Positions 31,671 through 44,504 are shown, counted from the first letter of the stretch. The stretch: DNA of 64,000 bases from Voacanga thouarsii (GCA_026120185.1 JANUWF010001179.1:3947501-4011500), one strand, 5' to 3'. The notes: generated from the sequence alone by a model not told the origin. Numbers and translations: made by a program.

Positions 31671-33643
31671 ATTAAAGTTATGAAAACAACATAGAAACCA
31701 TGCATGCGCAAAAGACAAAAGCCAAAAAAAAAAAAAAAAATCCCAAACACAGCAGAAGGGAGAGATTTAATACCTCTGCGCTTTAAAAAAATTCTTTGGC
31801 TGTGAAGAGCTCGACTGAATCACTGGGATTATTTCACGCTTGGATGATGATTTCGGTTCAAATCCCGTAATCTGCTTGCTTTGTCTTGTTTGCATTAACG
31901 CCAAAGCTTTTGAGAATTTAGAATATTCCACCTCCCAAAGCTTGTTGGCGAAGCAATATGGGTGAGGAAAATATGGCCTTTGTCTTCCTTGGATTACTAT
32001 TATTAATTAACAAAACCAAGATGAATAGCTAGAAAAGAAAATGAGAGAGAGAGAGATAACCAAGGCTTCTGGGGTTTTTTTTTTTCCGTTATGTTCACAG
32101 ATGTGTGTGTGTGTGTGTTATCAAAATTGAAAACACACGACCACTATATCTGATAATATAACACCAGCGTTTTGATATTTCAAAATACTCGGAAGTTACC
32201 AACAGAAGACGTTTGGCTTACCCCAAACTCTTCTATTACGTGAATTAAAAAAAAAAAATCCTTTTGGTCCAGGCTATTGGGCCAATAATTATTTTTATTA
32301 TATTACTTGGATCCAATGAGTCCAAAATAATAAACATTAATTATTTATTTTAAGCCTAAAAAATAACACAATAAATAATTAATGAGCCCAAATAAAGCAA
32401 AATAATTATTTAAGCCTTTTTATCTAGTTTACGCCCAGGTTAATTTTCTAATTATTCAATCTGGGCTTAGGCCCCGAATAATTAATTAACCTAGACTTTG
32501 AATATTTAATTAACCAATTAAATCAGATAATACATTTAATTTAATTTCTCTTGTTCGTTTATTTTATTCTAATCCAGTAATAAATTAAACTTTTTGACTA
32601 AAATAAAATTCTTTTTAACTGAGACCATTTCCTTGATCAAAAATTAATTAGGACTTATGGACTATTCCGAAGAACAAAAAGACACATTGCCTTGGCTACT
32701 AAAATGATCAAAATACCCCTACTATACAAATAGTTGTATTTCGTATTTTAAATATTTTCTAATATCACCATAAGGAAATATTGACCCCAAGGATAATGCT
32801 GCATTAGTTATGTCTCCGATCTATCGGTGAAATGACTAAAATACCCCTCTACACATCGTCGTACATTTAGAGAGGAAAAAATGTACTAACACCTCTCTAA
32901 AAGACATCTACCATCCTTAGGCTTCTAGTCCAATAATCCACAACTTCTTGGAATATTTTTACTTTCTAAGGGAGCTACCCTAAAGTAAATATCCAAGTCA
33001 TGTTTCACAGGGCCCTAGATAATTAGATCATTTGGACAACCACAAAAGGCGATATAGTATAGAAGCTATCTTATACTAGTTGTCTTAACTAATTAGTTAC
33101 ATATATCCAACATATAAATATAGTAATCATTCAATAGAACCTCTACTATAGTAAATCAAAGCATACGCTTCCAACTTTGTCAAACAACTAACTTATACTC
33201 AAATTGTAGAGTACAAGGCCATGCTGTAGTGGTAGCAGTCTAGGTTTCTATCATATAGTACTTTCAAAAACCACTACTATAAGTCCAGTTCTACATATTC
33301 AAAATACGCTTGTGTTATGAAATGAGAAGACTACTCGTTAGCTAAAGGTAAGCCATTCCCTATTTAGAATTCATAATTTAATAACCTTACCATGATGAAA
33401 TTCTCATTCTTATCATTAGGTTAAGAGTAATAGTTTATGTGTTAAGTAACCCATTGTCCATACCTAATTGTGAAAGACCTCCATTCACATAAACCATTTA
33501 CTTAAATATAATGGGTCTTTTTCAATAAAATTGTGCACAAAAATAAAGAAGAATTCACACACAATTTCTAAGACTAATATTTTTTATTAATACAGGTCAA
33601 AATTATATCAGAAACCTAGTCTAAGAGGGCATACATCCCAACA
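31671..33643 (-). repeat. 5' LTR of Copia-A2 (about 1.97 kb)
   Basis: On the minus strand it starts TGTTGGGATGTATGCC (complement ending at 33643) and runs to the PBS. It matches the Copia-A1 3' LTR over nearly its whole length, with indels near the end, where the last ~15 bp differ between the copies. It includes a (GT) run at 32102-32117 and a CT-rich region at 32040-32060. The 5 bp outside it (ATTGA, 33644-33648) would be the target duplication, but the partner is lost. Confidence 0.88.
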
Positions 33644-34014
33644 ATTGAGCATTTGGTGGGTTGATTATTTTTTGAGAGAATAGAAAGGATTTTATAGTGT
33701 GGAGAGAAAATGAAGATGATCGGCTAGTATGGGGAAATGAAGGGAAAATGAAGCTTTTATTTTAGGGCTTTTCTCTTCCAAGGGTTGAGACTTGTTTGTT
33801 TGAACATGCTCTAAATTCAAGAGTTAGGATTTAAATAACAAAAAAGGTTAATATTGAAACAATTGGATGGCTAAGATCAAATCAAAAAAATTATAAGATC
33901 TAGTTAAAATTATTTCAATTATCTTGGTCATGAAGTCTTGGTCAATATCAAAGTTAATTTTTTAATTGAATTGGTCAAGTAGCCTTGGTCAATATACTTT
34001 GGTGAACACATAAA
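33644..34014. other. Short stretch between Copia-A2 and Gypsy-2
   Basis: This is 371 bp of AT-rich sequence with no open frame or recognised repeat. The phrase TTGGTCA occurs several times between 33940 and 33995. It is probably older flanking DNA, possibly more of an element I do not recognise. Confidence 0.4.
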
Positions 34015-35454
34015 TGACGAGTGCCTAAAATGTACTTAATTTCATTTCATTTATGCTATAATTGCTTAGAATTATTGAATAGATGACTAATCACTTTTTT
34101 TTTATTTTTGCCTTGTTTTATGTAGATCGCATAAATAGAAGATTTGTTGGAGAAATAAGGCAAAGAAACAGCTATAAGGAACTTTAAAGGATATAACCAA
34201 CACCTATTACTACATAAAACTACTGGGAGTAACTGGCGCCAATCTAGATTATTGAACATGCACCAGTTCATTGTTGAAACTTTAAAAAGTGGATAAATTG
34301 GCGCTAAGAAATACACTCTAACAAGCACTGATTTATATCACAGAATTTACTGTTCTAAGATTTTTAGAATTTTTCAAGGCATAAGTTATAAATAACTCCT
34401 TTAAACACTTATTTGAGAATGAGTTGGAAGATAGAAAACCTAAAAATACCCTAAAAAGAAATAAGGAGGCACAAGAAGGAAGATCAAGATTGCTATTAAA
34501 GATAAATGAAGCATCTTCAACAAAGATTTACAAGGGAGAAGAAGAATCCATTTGTCTAAGAGTTTTTCCTCTTCTCCTTTTGTAATCTTATTTTGATTTT
34601 GTTAGGCTATTTTGGATCTATATTGTGTTTGAAAGATTGAACATTTGTTATGCTTTATTTTAGATCCCTTTTAGTTTAATGAAAATTTATTTTGAGCATT
34701 CAATCACTTGCATCATATTATGTGGATGATTGATTTGGGTGTACCTTTTTCTAATGTTTTCAAGAGATAGGATAAGAAATTCGATACCTAAGTGATTTGT
34801 TTACTCTATTTATTTTTCTTTGATTTACTCAAGAGATGGGTTAAAAGAGTAGGGATTGGTCATTGATAGATTGTACATATTGCCTAGAGATAGAGACATA
34901 ACTTTCTCCAAAATTGCAATGGGTTATTGATTTTAATTTTCCTTTAGGTTTGATTAGTCAAGTAGCGATACCCATTAGTTGGGCTAAGGGTAAAAGGCGC
35001 AGTACTCTAGAGAGAGTAGGTATTAATAGAGACTAACCCCTTTGATACAATATTTAGATTTTCTTTTAGCTAATTTAGATATCTGACCTGGAGTTTAATT
35101 TAGGAAATTTCAATTGAACACATAACTTATCTCTTTTTCTTATTATTTGGATGATTTTGGGACTTCAAGTGACTTCTCAAGTAGATTGGTGTTCTCCCTA
35201 GTTAATTTGTCATTTTACATAAATAGTTTGATTGGCCAGACAATGAAATGATAGCAAAGTAAGAGGAGTACTTGCTGCTTACCTTAAGATTCTTTAATAC
35301 TTACTAACTATAACTACATGCAACACAATAGGAATACTTACTTATATGTGTGTTGTGTGAGTAATTTTGGTGTTTTAATTTAAAACTTCATTATTTTGGG
35401 CGATTTTGAGATAATACTTCCTAAGAGAAGCATACACACGCAAAACACACATCA
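34015..35454 (+). repeat. Gypsy-2 5' LTR (about 1440 bp)
   Basis: The end is fixed by CACACATCA followed by the PBS. The start is placed at TGACGAGTGCCTAAAATG because it gives TG...CA ends and a normal length. No second copy is available to confirm it. The region 34210-34320 contains AACTGGCGCC and TTGGCGC motifs similar to the PBS core. It also contains TATA-like and poly(T) stretches near 34600. Confidence 0.6.
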
Positions 35455-35460
35455 AAGTTT

Positions 35461-35478
35461 TGGCACCATTGCTTGGAA
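35461..35478 (+). promoter_or_regulatory. Decayed tRNA-Asp primer binding site of Gypsy-2
   Basis: TGGCACCATTGCTTGGAA corresponds to TGGCGCCGTTGCCGGGGA with five changes, mostly transitions at CpG or CCGG positions. It lies 6 nt past the LTR end, exactly the spacing seen in Gypsy-1. Methylation-driven decay of a PBS is a plausible reading. Confidence 0.7.
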
Positions 35479-35985
35479 AAGAATGGTAGTATTTTGAAAA
35501 GTTTAAATTTTGTTAATATGGCCTTGTATTTGTATATATTTTTATATATCCCTAAGTTGTACTTAGGTAGTTGTATATGTTATATTATGCATATAGTTGA
35601 TTTGGCTAATTGTATTTAACAATTTTCTTTTGTTTTTTTATAAGTTTTGTTCTTTTGTAAGTTTTGGGAATTTCATTGATATTTTGATTCTTTGATATTT
35701 TATTCATTGATTTATTGAAAATTGATTATAAAGGATTTTGTGTATTGAGGTATATTTTGGGTTTTATTTCACTTTTGATTATTTGTTGTTTTGAAATAAA
35801 GTAATTAGTATTTTGTGTTTTATTTGAAGGGAAATCTTTCTTACATATAAATAGAAGAGTGCAAGGCATTTTAGAGAATTTTGATATGGAGATAGAGAGG
35901 ATCTTGAGAAGGCTGAAGAGAGAAAGACGAGGAAAATTTTGAAGAAGGAGGTAGATTATATGTTCTATTGTAGAATTTAGAAAAT

Positions 35986-37258
35986 ATGAAAAACCTTGGT
36001 GGTAATCTCGAAATTCATTGAGACGAGGCTCAAAATAGAAATGGTAACGGAATGAGAACTATGGGAGATTATACTAGACCTTCACTTTATGTGACAAAAT
36101 TGAGTATTTTAAGGTTAGAGTTGAGGCTAACAACTTCGAGTTTAAACCCTCTTTCAACAAAATGGTATAACAAATAGTAAAATTTGATGGACTTTCAGAT
36201 AAAAATTAGAACGTGTGCATATAGTGTGCTTCTTGGAGATTTTTTATACTCTGAAAATGAATGGCATGTCTGATGATGCAATAAAGTTTAGACTCTTCTC
36301 ATTTTCTCTTAGGGATAGAGTAAAGTTATGGCTTAAGTCACTTCCTCTTGGATCCATTACTACTTGGGATGAGTTAGTAGAAAACTTTCTTGCGAAGTAC
36401 TTTCCTCTATTTAGAATTGCGAAACTCAGAAATGACATCTTCTCCTTCTCACAAATAGAATTTGAGACTCTTTATGACTATTGAAAGAGATAGAAGGAAT
36501 TTCTAAGAAAGTGTCTGCACCATAGATTTGACTTGGGATTTTAAATGTTGACATTTCACAATTGGTTAAACTTTGCTACTAAGAAGCTCTTTGATGCCTG
36601 ATCTGGAGGCTCTGCAATAACTAAAACTCCTAAAGAGTTGTAAGACTTGATTAAGAATATAATTATGAATAGCTATTCTTAGGAAAATCCAAAGCCTAGG
36701 GTACATACAAAAGGAATGCATAGCATCAAATAAGATAGAAAAGATGAATGTGCATCCTAAGCTCAAGTCATATGTTGCGATTTTTATGGAGAAAGTCACT
36801 CAAACTATGAATGCCAAACTATAAGAGATTCTAGTGATCAATCTTTGGAGTAAGTGGATTAATTATGTGGGGAATGCATGATAAGATAATAATCCATCTA
36901 AGAATACCTACAATCCCGATTGGCGAAACCATCTATACTTTTCATAAAGCAATCAAGGACATGCCCAATCATTTTCTCCTTAAGGTGTTCGAGCTAGACT
37001 AATAATAAGGCCTTAAGCACCTTTTCCCTACCATGCACCTAAATTGTCTCCTCCTCAACAACCATCAAATCCCTTACTTGAAAACTTTGTGTCTAAATTG
37101 GTTTCTTTTATTGATTCATGCTTCCAAGGAGTTGAAGCATTAAGAGGCGTCAATTCACAACTTTGAGGGCTAAATCAGACAAATTGCAAAGCTCCTTGCT
37201 AATAGACAAAGTGGCACCCTTCCAGGGACTATAGAGGCACATGTGGAAAGAATTAATT
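35986..37258 (+). pseudogene. Gypsy-2 gag (Athila-type), broken by stops
   Basis: ATG at 35986. The capsid domain (Retrotrans_gag) is clear at 36215-36484: FYTLKMNGMSDDAIKFRLFSFSLRDRVKLWLKSLPLGSITTWDELVENFLAKYFP. RCLHH-type sequence follows after a stop at about 36482. The zinc knuckle near 36776-36815 reads CDFYGESHSNYEC, with tyrosine replacing the second cysteine. The C-terminal linker reads ENFVSKLVSFIDSCFQGVEALRGVNSQL and ends near SGTLPGTIEAHVERINFFK. Several stops and at least two frameshifts occur. This is the part that Gypsy-1 lacks. Confidence 0.85.
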
Positions 37259-38233
37259 TTTTTAAATCTTATTTCTCTTGTATATAAACAATATTATTTT
37301 ATGGTTTGTTTACTTATTTAATGTCTTTACTTATTTTTTGTGTTTTGGATTTGGATTTGGTTTGATTTGAACTTTGTGTGCTTATTTATTTTGGTTTGAT
37401 TTAATTTAATTTGCAGTGTGTTTTTATTGCAATGTTTGTTTGTTCATTTCTAGTATTTGAAAAAGAAAGAAAAAAAAAATCACTTTTACAAGTTACTGAT
37501 CTAAACTGGCATCGTTTAAATCAATTAAACTAGCGTTAATTTGATTCAAAGACATTAAAAGTCATTGAGATATTAGGAGTAATTGGCATCTATTAGTATA
37601 GTTGAATCGGCACCCGCTATATTGGTAAAATACAGAAACGACACCATTTCATAAAGACCAGTTAGGGTTTCATGCCTTAACTGGTGCCTGCAATCACAAT
37701 CCAACTGGCGCTAGTTAACTTTGCATGCTGGCAATAAAAAGCCGCGGCCAACCATCTCTTTCCTCAAATCCTCTCAAATTTACCACCGATTTTCTTTTTC
37801 TTCTTTCCCATTCCAAGCATCGGTTAAAATCCATATTTCCCCCCATCGATTATCCTTGTTGAGATCGCCATTTTCCTGCGATTTTTGCCCTTTTTCATCT
37901 CCATCACCTCTCAGCTTCTCTGTGCCTCTGTTATTCGAGGAAAAATTTCTCCTTTACCACTACTAAGCCATCACTTCAAATCACCCAAGTGGAATGAAAT
38001 TTTGGTGGAAAGGCAGTTAGGCACCAGAATGTAACTCCTCTTCATCTCGATTGCACAAGAACCTTCGATAAAATTGCTTTTCTTATTCCTTTTTTGCTTC
38101 GGCTTTTATTGGAGTTTAACTTGTCATTTAAATTGTTGAGAATTATGGGGACTTTTAATTGGTTTTGTTTTGTTTTATTGAATGCTATTTGTGGTGGGCT
38201 TTGTTAATTATTGAGCTTTGTTGAATGATAATT
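37259..38233 (+). other. Gypsy-2 non-coding region before the env-like frame
   Basis: About 1 kb without pol sequence. 37500-37720 carries AACTGGCATC, ACTGGCGC and similar motifs. At 37734 CAATAAAAAGCCGCGG precedes a CT-rich stretch (37750-37960) that resembles a plant promoter and 5' untranslated region; an internal promoter for the env-like frame is one reading. The frame at 37721-37966 is serine- and phenylalanine-rich and unsupported. CACTA interrupts at 38233. Confidence 0.5.
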
Positions 38234-38249
38234 CACTATTGGAAACTCA

Positions 38250-38860
38250 CCTATCAGCCACGACAAATTCCGTGGCTGATTGGATGAAATCCGTGGCTGA
38301 TTGAACTCAGCCACGGAATAGCCACGGAAAATTTTCTGTGGCTAAAGTCGGCGTGGCTGATTAATCAGCCACGAAAAATATTTCCGTGGGTGATTAGCCA
38401 CGGAATATTTCGTGGCTGATAAAATAAATTCCGTTGCTGAATAATTTAAAATAATTAAAAATTATTTAATTCAAAAATTAGAAATCGGCCACGAAATACC
38501 ATTCGGTGAGTGATTAGCCACGAAAATTCCATGGCTGATTTATTAAACAATAATAATAATTTATTTAATTTAAAAAGTAATCAGCCACGGAAATAGTTTT
38601 CGTGGGTGATCGGCCACGGAAAGTTTCGTAGCTGAATGTATAATTTCGTGACTGATTTAATTTCATATAATGAAAATTTTTTTAATTGAGAAATAATTCA
38701 GCCACAGAATTTTTGTGGTTGAAATTATCTTTGTGGCTGATTCAATCAGCCACGGAATAATATTTTGTGGTTGATTTGGTAATCAGCCACGGAATTTCGT
38801 GGCTGTTTATGTGGCAGAATTGCCAAAAAATTAGCCACGGAATTTTTGTGGTTATTCCCT
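38250..38860. repeat. Left subterminal repeat array of the CACTA element
   Basis: A motif of the form CCGTGGCTGATT and its complement AATCAGCCACGG occur about 30 times by eye in 600 bp. They lie in both orientations with irregular spacing, many with one or two changes (TGTGGCTGATT, CGTGGGTGATT). In En/Spm such subterminal repeats are the TNPA binding sites. The motif here is specific to this element, and the same motif is in the right array. Confidence 0.9.
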
Positions 38861-39201
38861 ATGTGATTTTTCAACCTATTTACAGGATATACATATCAAG
38901 ACCTTACTAAAATCCTATAAACATACACCACCCAACATATCAACAATCAAACTCCTGTAACCATACACCCATCATAACAATAACTAAACTCCTGTAATCA
39001 AACACCTAACATATCAACAAACACCCAGGCCACAAAGTACAAAATATAATAGATTACAAACAAAATAAAGTCTAATAATATCCAACTCCCACAAGCAAAT
39101 AAGGCATCACAAAATTATCTCCACCATAGAATAGTAATAAGTATGTTGTGACAGTCGATAAAAACTAATCTATTATATAGATGAGTTTTTCAAAGCTGCA
39201 A
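38861..39201. other. CACTA 3' non-coding segment
   Basis: This is 340 bp between the left subterminal array and the end of the TNPA-like gene. It is rich in C and A on the plus strand, with the phrases CAACATATCAACAA and CCTGTAA recurring. By position it is the 3' untranslated region of the minus-strand transcripts. I see no other feature. Confidence 0.5.
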
Positions 39202-40770
39202 TCACGCATCATCATGAGTCCTCTCATTGTCTGTGGCTCCTCTAGATGAGCATGATTCTAAGTGCACCCGTATCGTGGCCATCATCTCATCCATTTGATG
39301 ATGAGTCTCAAGTATGAGTTGCTCCTGATGCGACATCTCCTTAGCATGATTTGCTTGCATCTCTTGTATTTTGTGACCATAATCCTCATGCAGCTCATGA
39401 AGGACTCTGTGATCAACATAGCTAGTCATCGCAGATATGCTACTTCCAGACCTTGAACTCAGGATAGGCTGACATGCTGAACCAAGACCGGGGACACGTC
39501 CTTTCCTTACACCCCCAGCTGCTGTGAGTATAATGTTATCATAATCAACCACTGGAGACTCAGTAGCAGTACCAGGTTCAACAGATGTCGAGGCTGTAGA
39601 GGAGACTTATGTTTCTACCTCCTTAACCATCCTAGTAGCTCGTTCCTAAAAATTGAGTAAAGATTTTAAAATGAATCAATAAGAATTCAATGAAAAATAT
39701 TATGTCAAATATACTATAATAATAACTTATATGAAGATCTCGATGATATGGTGTGATGAATTTCGTCCTCCTTTCAACCTCGTGTTGATGTAACTCTTTG
39801 TGAAGCTCAAGAGTATTTGGTAGAACACCACCATTCTTTGGTACCTGTAACAAATTTGTATGGTATTAATTTCTTTATGATTTAACTTACTAAGTATTCA
39901 TATACCTAAAATTTATTCGATACTTACAATGCGATATGCATGTGCGAGATGTGGAATGGGTCCGCCCATGTGCATGTATGAGGCATTCTCTCCCTGGTTG
40001 CGACGATTACGAGAATTTTGCTCTGATCATGCTAGTGTCTCTGGCCTCTGCCAATATACTACCATAGCATCAAACACATCCTCAGGCATCCATGGAAGTT
40101 TAACTCTATCTTTCAACCATGCCTTTTTGGCTGAAGCAATAATCCCTCGGAATAGCTCCCCCGCCTTGGAGTTCCAAGCTTTTCGGATCATTTCACTATC
40201 CTCTGCCCTCCATCTATATCGTTTCTACAATAAAAAGAAATAATATAAGATACTTCAACTCAAAACTTTATAAAAGAGCAAGAAGATCACATAACATTTA
40301 ATTATTAAACACTTGCCTCGAATTCTTGAAACCAAGTGTTCTTCGTATCAAAATCCACATGCAACCACCTTTTGTGTGGGGCATCAAATTTCAGCTTGAT
40401 GCAGTCTGAGATGCAGTTATGAATTTTATATTGAATCTCTATGGGTCTAAACCTAACACAAAGACATTGATCAAAACTTAAAGTTATTCAACAAAAAGTA
40501 TTGAAAATATAGTTTGAATTGTGGGTAAAACGTTATATTCTTTGTAAACATATATGGTATACTTACACATTATCACTCCCCGGAAGAATGTGTATCATGG
40601 GTCGTTGCGACAAAGAAGGAATAGAGAAAGGGACAACAGAAGTAGTAGTATTATCACCAACAGCAATGCTCCCATCTGATGAAGGATTCTGTGGAGTCTG
40701 TGATGCTGGAACATTGGAGGTAGATGGGGCGGGGTGCTCAGAATGAAAATATGAACTACTCCGAGGCAAA
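39202..40770 (-). pseudogene. TNPA-like plant En/Spm transposase gene, multi-exon, with at least one stop
   Basis: Exon-like pieces on the minus strand give a serine-rich N-terminus (40769-40563). Next comes KRWLHVDFDTKNTWFQEFE (about 40325-40400) and RYRWRAEDSEMIRKAWNSKAGELFRGIIASAKKAWLKDRVKLPWMPEDVFDAMVVYWQ (about 40225-40060). After a TGA the reading continues SRNRRNQGENASYMHMGGPIPH (about 40030-39960). PKNGGVLPNTLELHKELHQHEVERRTKF (39853-39740) and a C-terminal coiled-coil (39552-39202, QANHAKEMSHQEQLILETHHQMDEMM) follow. This matches the plant transposase Ptta/En/Spm (Transposase_24) layout. TNPA would bind the subterminal repeats and bring the ends together. The exon borders are approximate. 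Confidence 0.8.
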
Positions 40771-40868
40771 TCTACAAAGCAAATGATTTGTTAGTTTGCA
40801 AATTAAAAAATAATATACAATAATATATGTGACAAAAGTAAAAGATATGAAGATGTAAAAAGAATATT

Positions 40869-43800
40869 TTACTCGTCCTCAATTTCAATCGATTCATCGG
40901 CATCATCTTCCTCATTTTCAGACTCATATTCAATCTCTTCATCGGTAGTTTCATCATTACCATCACTCCTAATGACATCCTCTTCTCCTATAGCATCCCA
41001 ATCACGTAGAGGATCAAGTTGATCATCTTGAATTTGTAATGGTGTACCAATAGAATGGTCATTTTGATAAGCCTGTTCAACTTGTAGAACATAAAAAATC
41101 TCTCTTGCTTTAACGCGAAAAACAGTCCACCAATCACACATATCACGTCTTGTACTCGGATATGGAGCGTAGTACACCTGAATTGCTTGATGGGCTAGCA
41201 CAAATGGTTCGTATTTTGGCCACCTTTTTCTATAATTTATTCCACCAAATTGTATCTTGGATGAACTTTCATACTGTCACGAGATCGTGGATCAAACCAT
41301 TCACACTTAAACAATACAGTGTTCTTCTCTGGCAAGCCAGGATATTGTACACGAATTATTTCTTGTATTAATTCATAATAGTCTCCTTCAGTTGTTGATT
41401 GAGAATAAGTCGTGCCTCAAATGCACACCCCATAATTCATTGTTGATCTTCCTTCTCCATGGCTCATGGTGTGAAAACAATATTCATTAATATAGTAAAT
41501 GGAATATGCTTCAACTGCCAGTAAAGGGCCTCTTAAGAGGTCCTTTAAAAGCTGATTGTCAATATTATTCTCAGTATCCAAAACATAGTCAAATAATTTA
41601 ATATTAGTACAATAAAGAGTAGAGATGCGATAATTTGCACAAACATGACATTACATACATGGCTACGGAACCAGCTAACAAAGTGGGTCTTAATCTCCTT
41701 GTTAATGTCACGATGTCCGAGTTGTGGATGATGGGTGTGCAATTGACCAATAAACATACTGAAGTGCTAGCATAAAAATAACTTAGTATATATTATTATC
41801 GCACTGAAGAGTTAATCTCTTGTAAATTAGAGAAATCATCTGTAAACTCAGCTTTTAATGAACCTGATAAACAGTTCCACCTCCGAACAGTTCAGCAACA
41901 CATAAAGATGGGCAGCTTTGTATTCCTCATCAGTAAGCCACCGCATATAAGATCTACCTGCTGACCGCCCCGGCAAACTAAAAATCGATAAATTATTTGC
42001 AGAATAGCTAACGTCACTGCCATCGTCGTGTCGACTTGGACGCCTACTTCATGTTACCACATGCGGCTCAAAATAGTATGTTGTAAAGTTAGAAGCCTCT
42101 TCGACCAAGTAAGCATTGACTATATACACTTCAACTCTTGCCTTATTTCTAATCTTCTTTTTCAAATGATAGAGGTATCTACATATGGTAAAAGCAATTT
42201 AAGCATTGACATAATACGAAGAGATAGAATTAGAAAATGAACTTTTTAGACAGCAGTACTTTATGAACTACCTTTAAAAAGGAAACATCAACAGTATTGA
42301 ACTAGACCGCACACACGAGCTTCATATGGTAAATGAACTGGAAGATGCTCCATTGAGTTGAGGAATGCGGGTGGAAATATTCTCTCCAACTTACATAATA
42401 TAACAGAAATATTTTTTTCCAACTCTTTCATCTTACCCATAGTCAACTTAGTGGCACATAAGTCATTAAAAAATATGCTAAACTCAGTTAAACCATTCCA
42501 AATCGACTCTGGTAGCATTTGTCTGAAAGCAGTAGGCAACAAACGCAACAGGAAAACATGGCAATCATGACTCTTCGTGTTTATCAACTTAGACTCCTGG
42601 ATATCAACACATCTAGATAGGTTCGATGCATAGCCATCAGGAAATTTTAGGTCCTTTATCCACTCAAACAAAATGCGTTGTTCTTGTTTGGAAAGATAAT
42701 AAGTTACCTTTGATCTAATGCTCTCTCTGGGGTCTAATGCCAATTCTTTTATTCGGCATAGTTCTTTGATGTCATAACGAGCATTTAGGGTATCTTTTGT
42801 TTTACCTTTTACATCCATTACTGAGTTGAAAACATTATCAAAACAATTTTTAACTATGTGCATGACATCTAAGTTGTGTTGAACAAGCAATGAAGACCAA
42901 TAAGGGAGTTCCCAAAATATGCTTTGTTTTGTCCAATTGTGACTGCTGAGATACCCTTCGGGAATGCCTTCACCGCCAGTATCAGTAACCTTGGGAATAT
43001 TCTGAACTCGTTGCCAAATTTCTTCACCCGTGAGCTCGGGTGGTGGCGGATCATTTTCGACACAATTTTTCAAAAAATTGGTCTTGTTTCTTCTATACGG
43101 GTGATCCCGTGGGAGAAATTGGCGGTGAACATCAAAGAAACATGTTTCTCTTCCATGACGAAGTTGAAATCCCTTACTCTTTTCCATAAAAATTGGGCAC
43201 GCCATGTGCCCAGAAGTTGTCCACCCAGATAACATCCCATATGCAGGAAAGTCTCCTATTGTCCACATAAGCGCAACTGGCATATTAAAATTACGCTTTC
43301 TAGAAATATCATACGTCTGAATACCCACACACCAAAGTGATTTAAGCTCCTCAATAAGTGGTTGGAGATACACATCAATCATCTTCCTAGGATCTCTTGG
43401 TCTCGGGATTACCGCTACTAGAAACATGTAAGGCGTCTTCATGCACATCCAAGGTGGCAAATTATAAGGGGTGATAATGACAGGCCAGCAAGAACATGAC
43501 TTGCCAGACATAACAAAAGGTGCAAAGCCATCTACACATAATGCCAATCTTACATTGCGTGGCTCATGTGCGAAGTCTAGATGTTTTATGTCGAAATCCT
43601 TCCATGCTTCGCCATCTGATGGGTGATTCATTTCATTACCCTGTTGCGTATGGTCTTTGTGCCATGTCATATGCTCGGCTATTTTTTTTGAAGCATAAAG
43701 CCTCTGAACCCTCGGAGTAATGGGTAGGTAATGTATTTTTTGATATGGAATAGGTTTAGATTTTTCCAAAATTCTTAACTTGTATTGGGGACGATTACAG

Positions 43801-44504
43801 AATTTGCAGTTCATTAACTCCTCATCATCTTTCCAAAAGAGCATACATCCATTGACACATACATGAATCTTCTCAACTGGCAACCCAAGAGCTTTCACAA
43901 ACTTCTTAGTCTTGTAGAAATCATCCGGCACTTTGTTCCCATCATCTGGTAGAATTTCATTAATAAGACTGGCCCAATGGTCGAAATGAATATCTGGCAT
44001 ATTCTGCTCTGACTTCAGATGCAACATTCGTGACACAACTGACAACTTTGAATGTCGTACACAACCTTGAAATAGTGGCTCGTCTGCCTCATGTAATAGA
44101 TCATAGAATTGTTATGCATAAGGATTCGGTGCTTTCTCCTCGATGTTGGATGGACCCGCGACATCATGTACCATTTTGCGATACCTATTTGTGGTTTCAT
44201 GATGGTCCGATACTACATGAGGCAGTTCCTCTTCATGGGTTTAATACTCTTCTCCATGGGACATCTAAGTAAAATAATTCGGCATAAAACCTTTGTCTAG
44301 AAGGTGAACATGATAGGTTTCACGACTTTGGAATTTGAGAAGCTTGTACCTAGAACATGGACACCTTGTCGTTGCACTGCGAATGAATTGTGGTTGCGCA
44401 CATGCAACCCGGATGAACTCATCGAGCCCTTGTGTAAACTCCTTTGGTATGCCTCGACGTCCTGGAAGGAGTCGATTATACATCCAACTTCTATCTCCAT
44501 TCAT
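40869..44504 (-). pseudogene. TNPD-like (tnp2) CACTA transposase gene with stops
   Basis: The transposase-associated domain (44504-44265) reads RSWMYNRLLPGRRGIPKEFTQGLDEFIRVA. Three in-frame stops follow between 44265 and 44045. A 585-codon open stretch (44045-42288) then covers the tnp2 core: WPVIITPYNLPPWMCMKTPYMFL, VALMWTIGDFPAYGMLSGWTTSGHMACPIF, CFFDVHRQFLPRDHPYRRNKTNF and LDVMHIVKNCFDNV, ending in LERIFPPAFLNSMEHLPVHLPYEA (DUF4218). After a TGA at a tryptophan position and a likely GT splice donor (~42272), further exons encode the DUF4218 end (about 42180-41870) and a DUF4216-like part with an acidic tail (41360-40869). TNPD is the catalytic transposase. Confidence 0.88.

Larger units (their letters stand above)
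24400..33643 (-). mobile_element. Copia-A2: inverse copy of the Copia-A family, carrying a hAT insertion
   Basis: On the minus strand: 5' LTR (33643-31671), PBS (31670-31659), leader, gag (interrupted by hAT at 28950-29724), protease, integrase, RT, RNase H and a truncated 3' LTR (25210-24400). It shares coding, leader and LTR sequence with Copia-A1 throughout. Reading frames carry many stops and shifts. The 3' LTR is cut after about 810 bp, where the SIRE-type element begins, so no target duplication can be scored. Confidence 0.9.

Noticed and set aside
36215..36484. Host gene candidate
   Set aside because: The protein is a clear Athila-type gag capsid segment within a Gypsy-2 context with LTR and PBS upstream.
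38250..38860. Possible CRISPR-like or satellite array
   Set aside because: The repeats are in both orientations with irregular spacing and lie next to a CACTA terminus, so they are subterminal transposase binding repeats.
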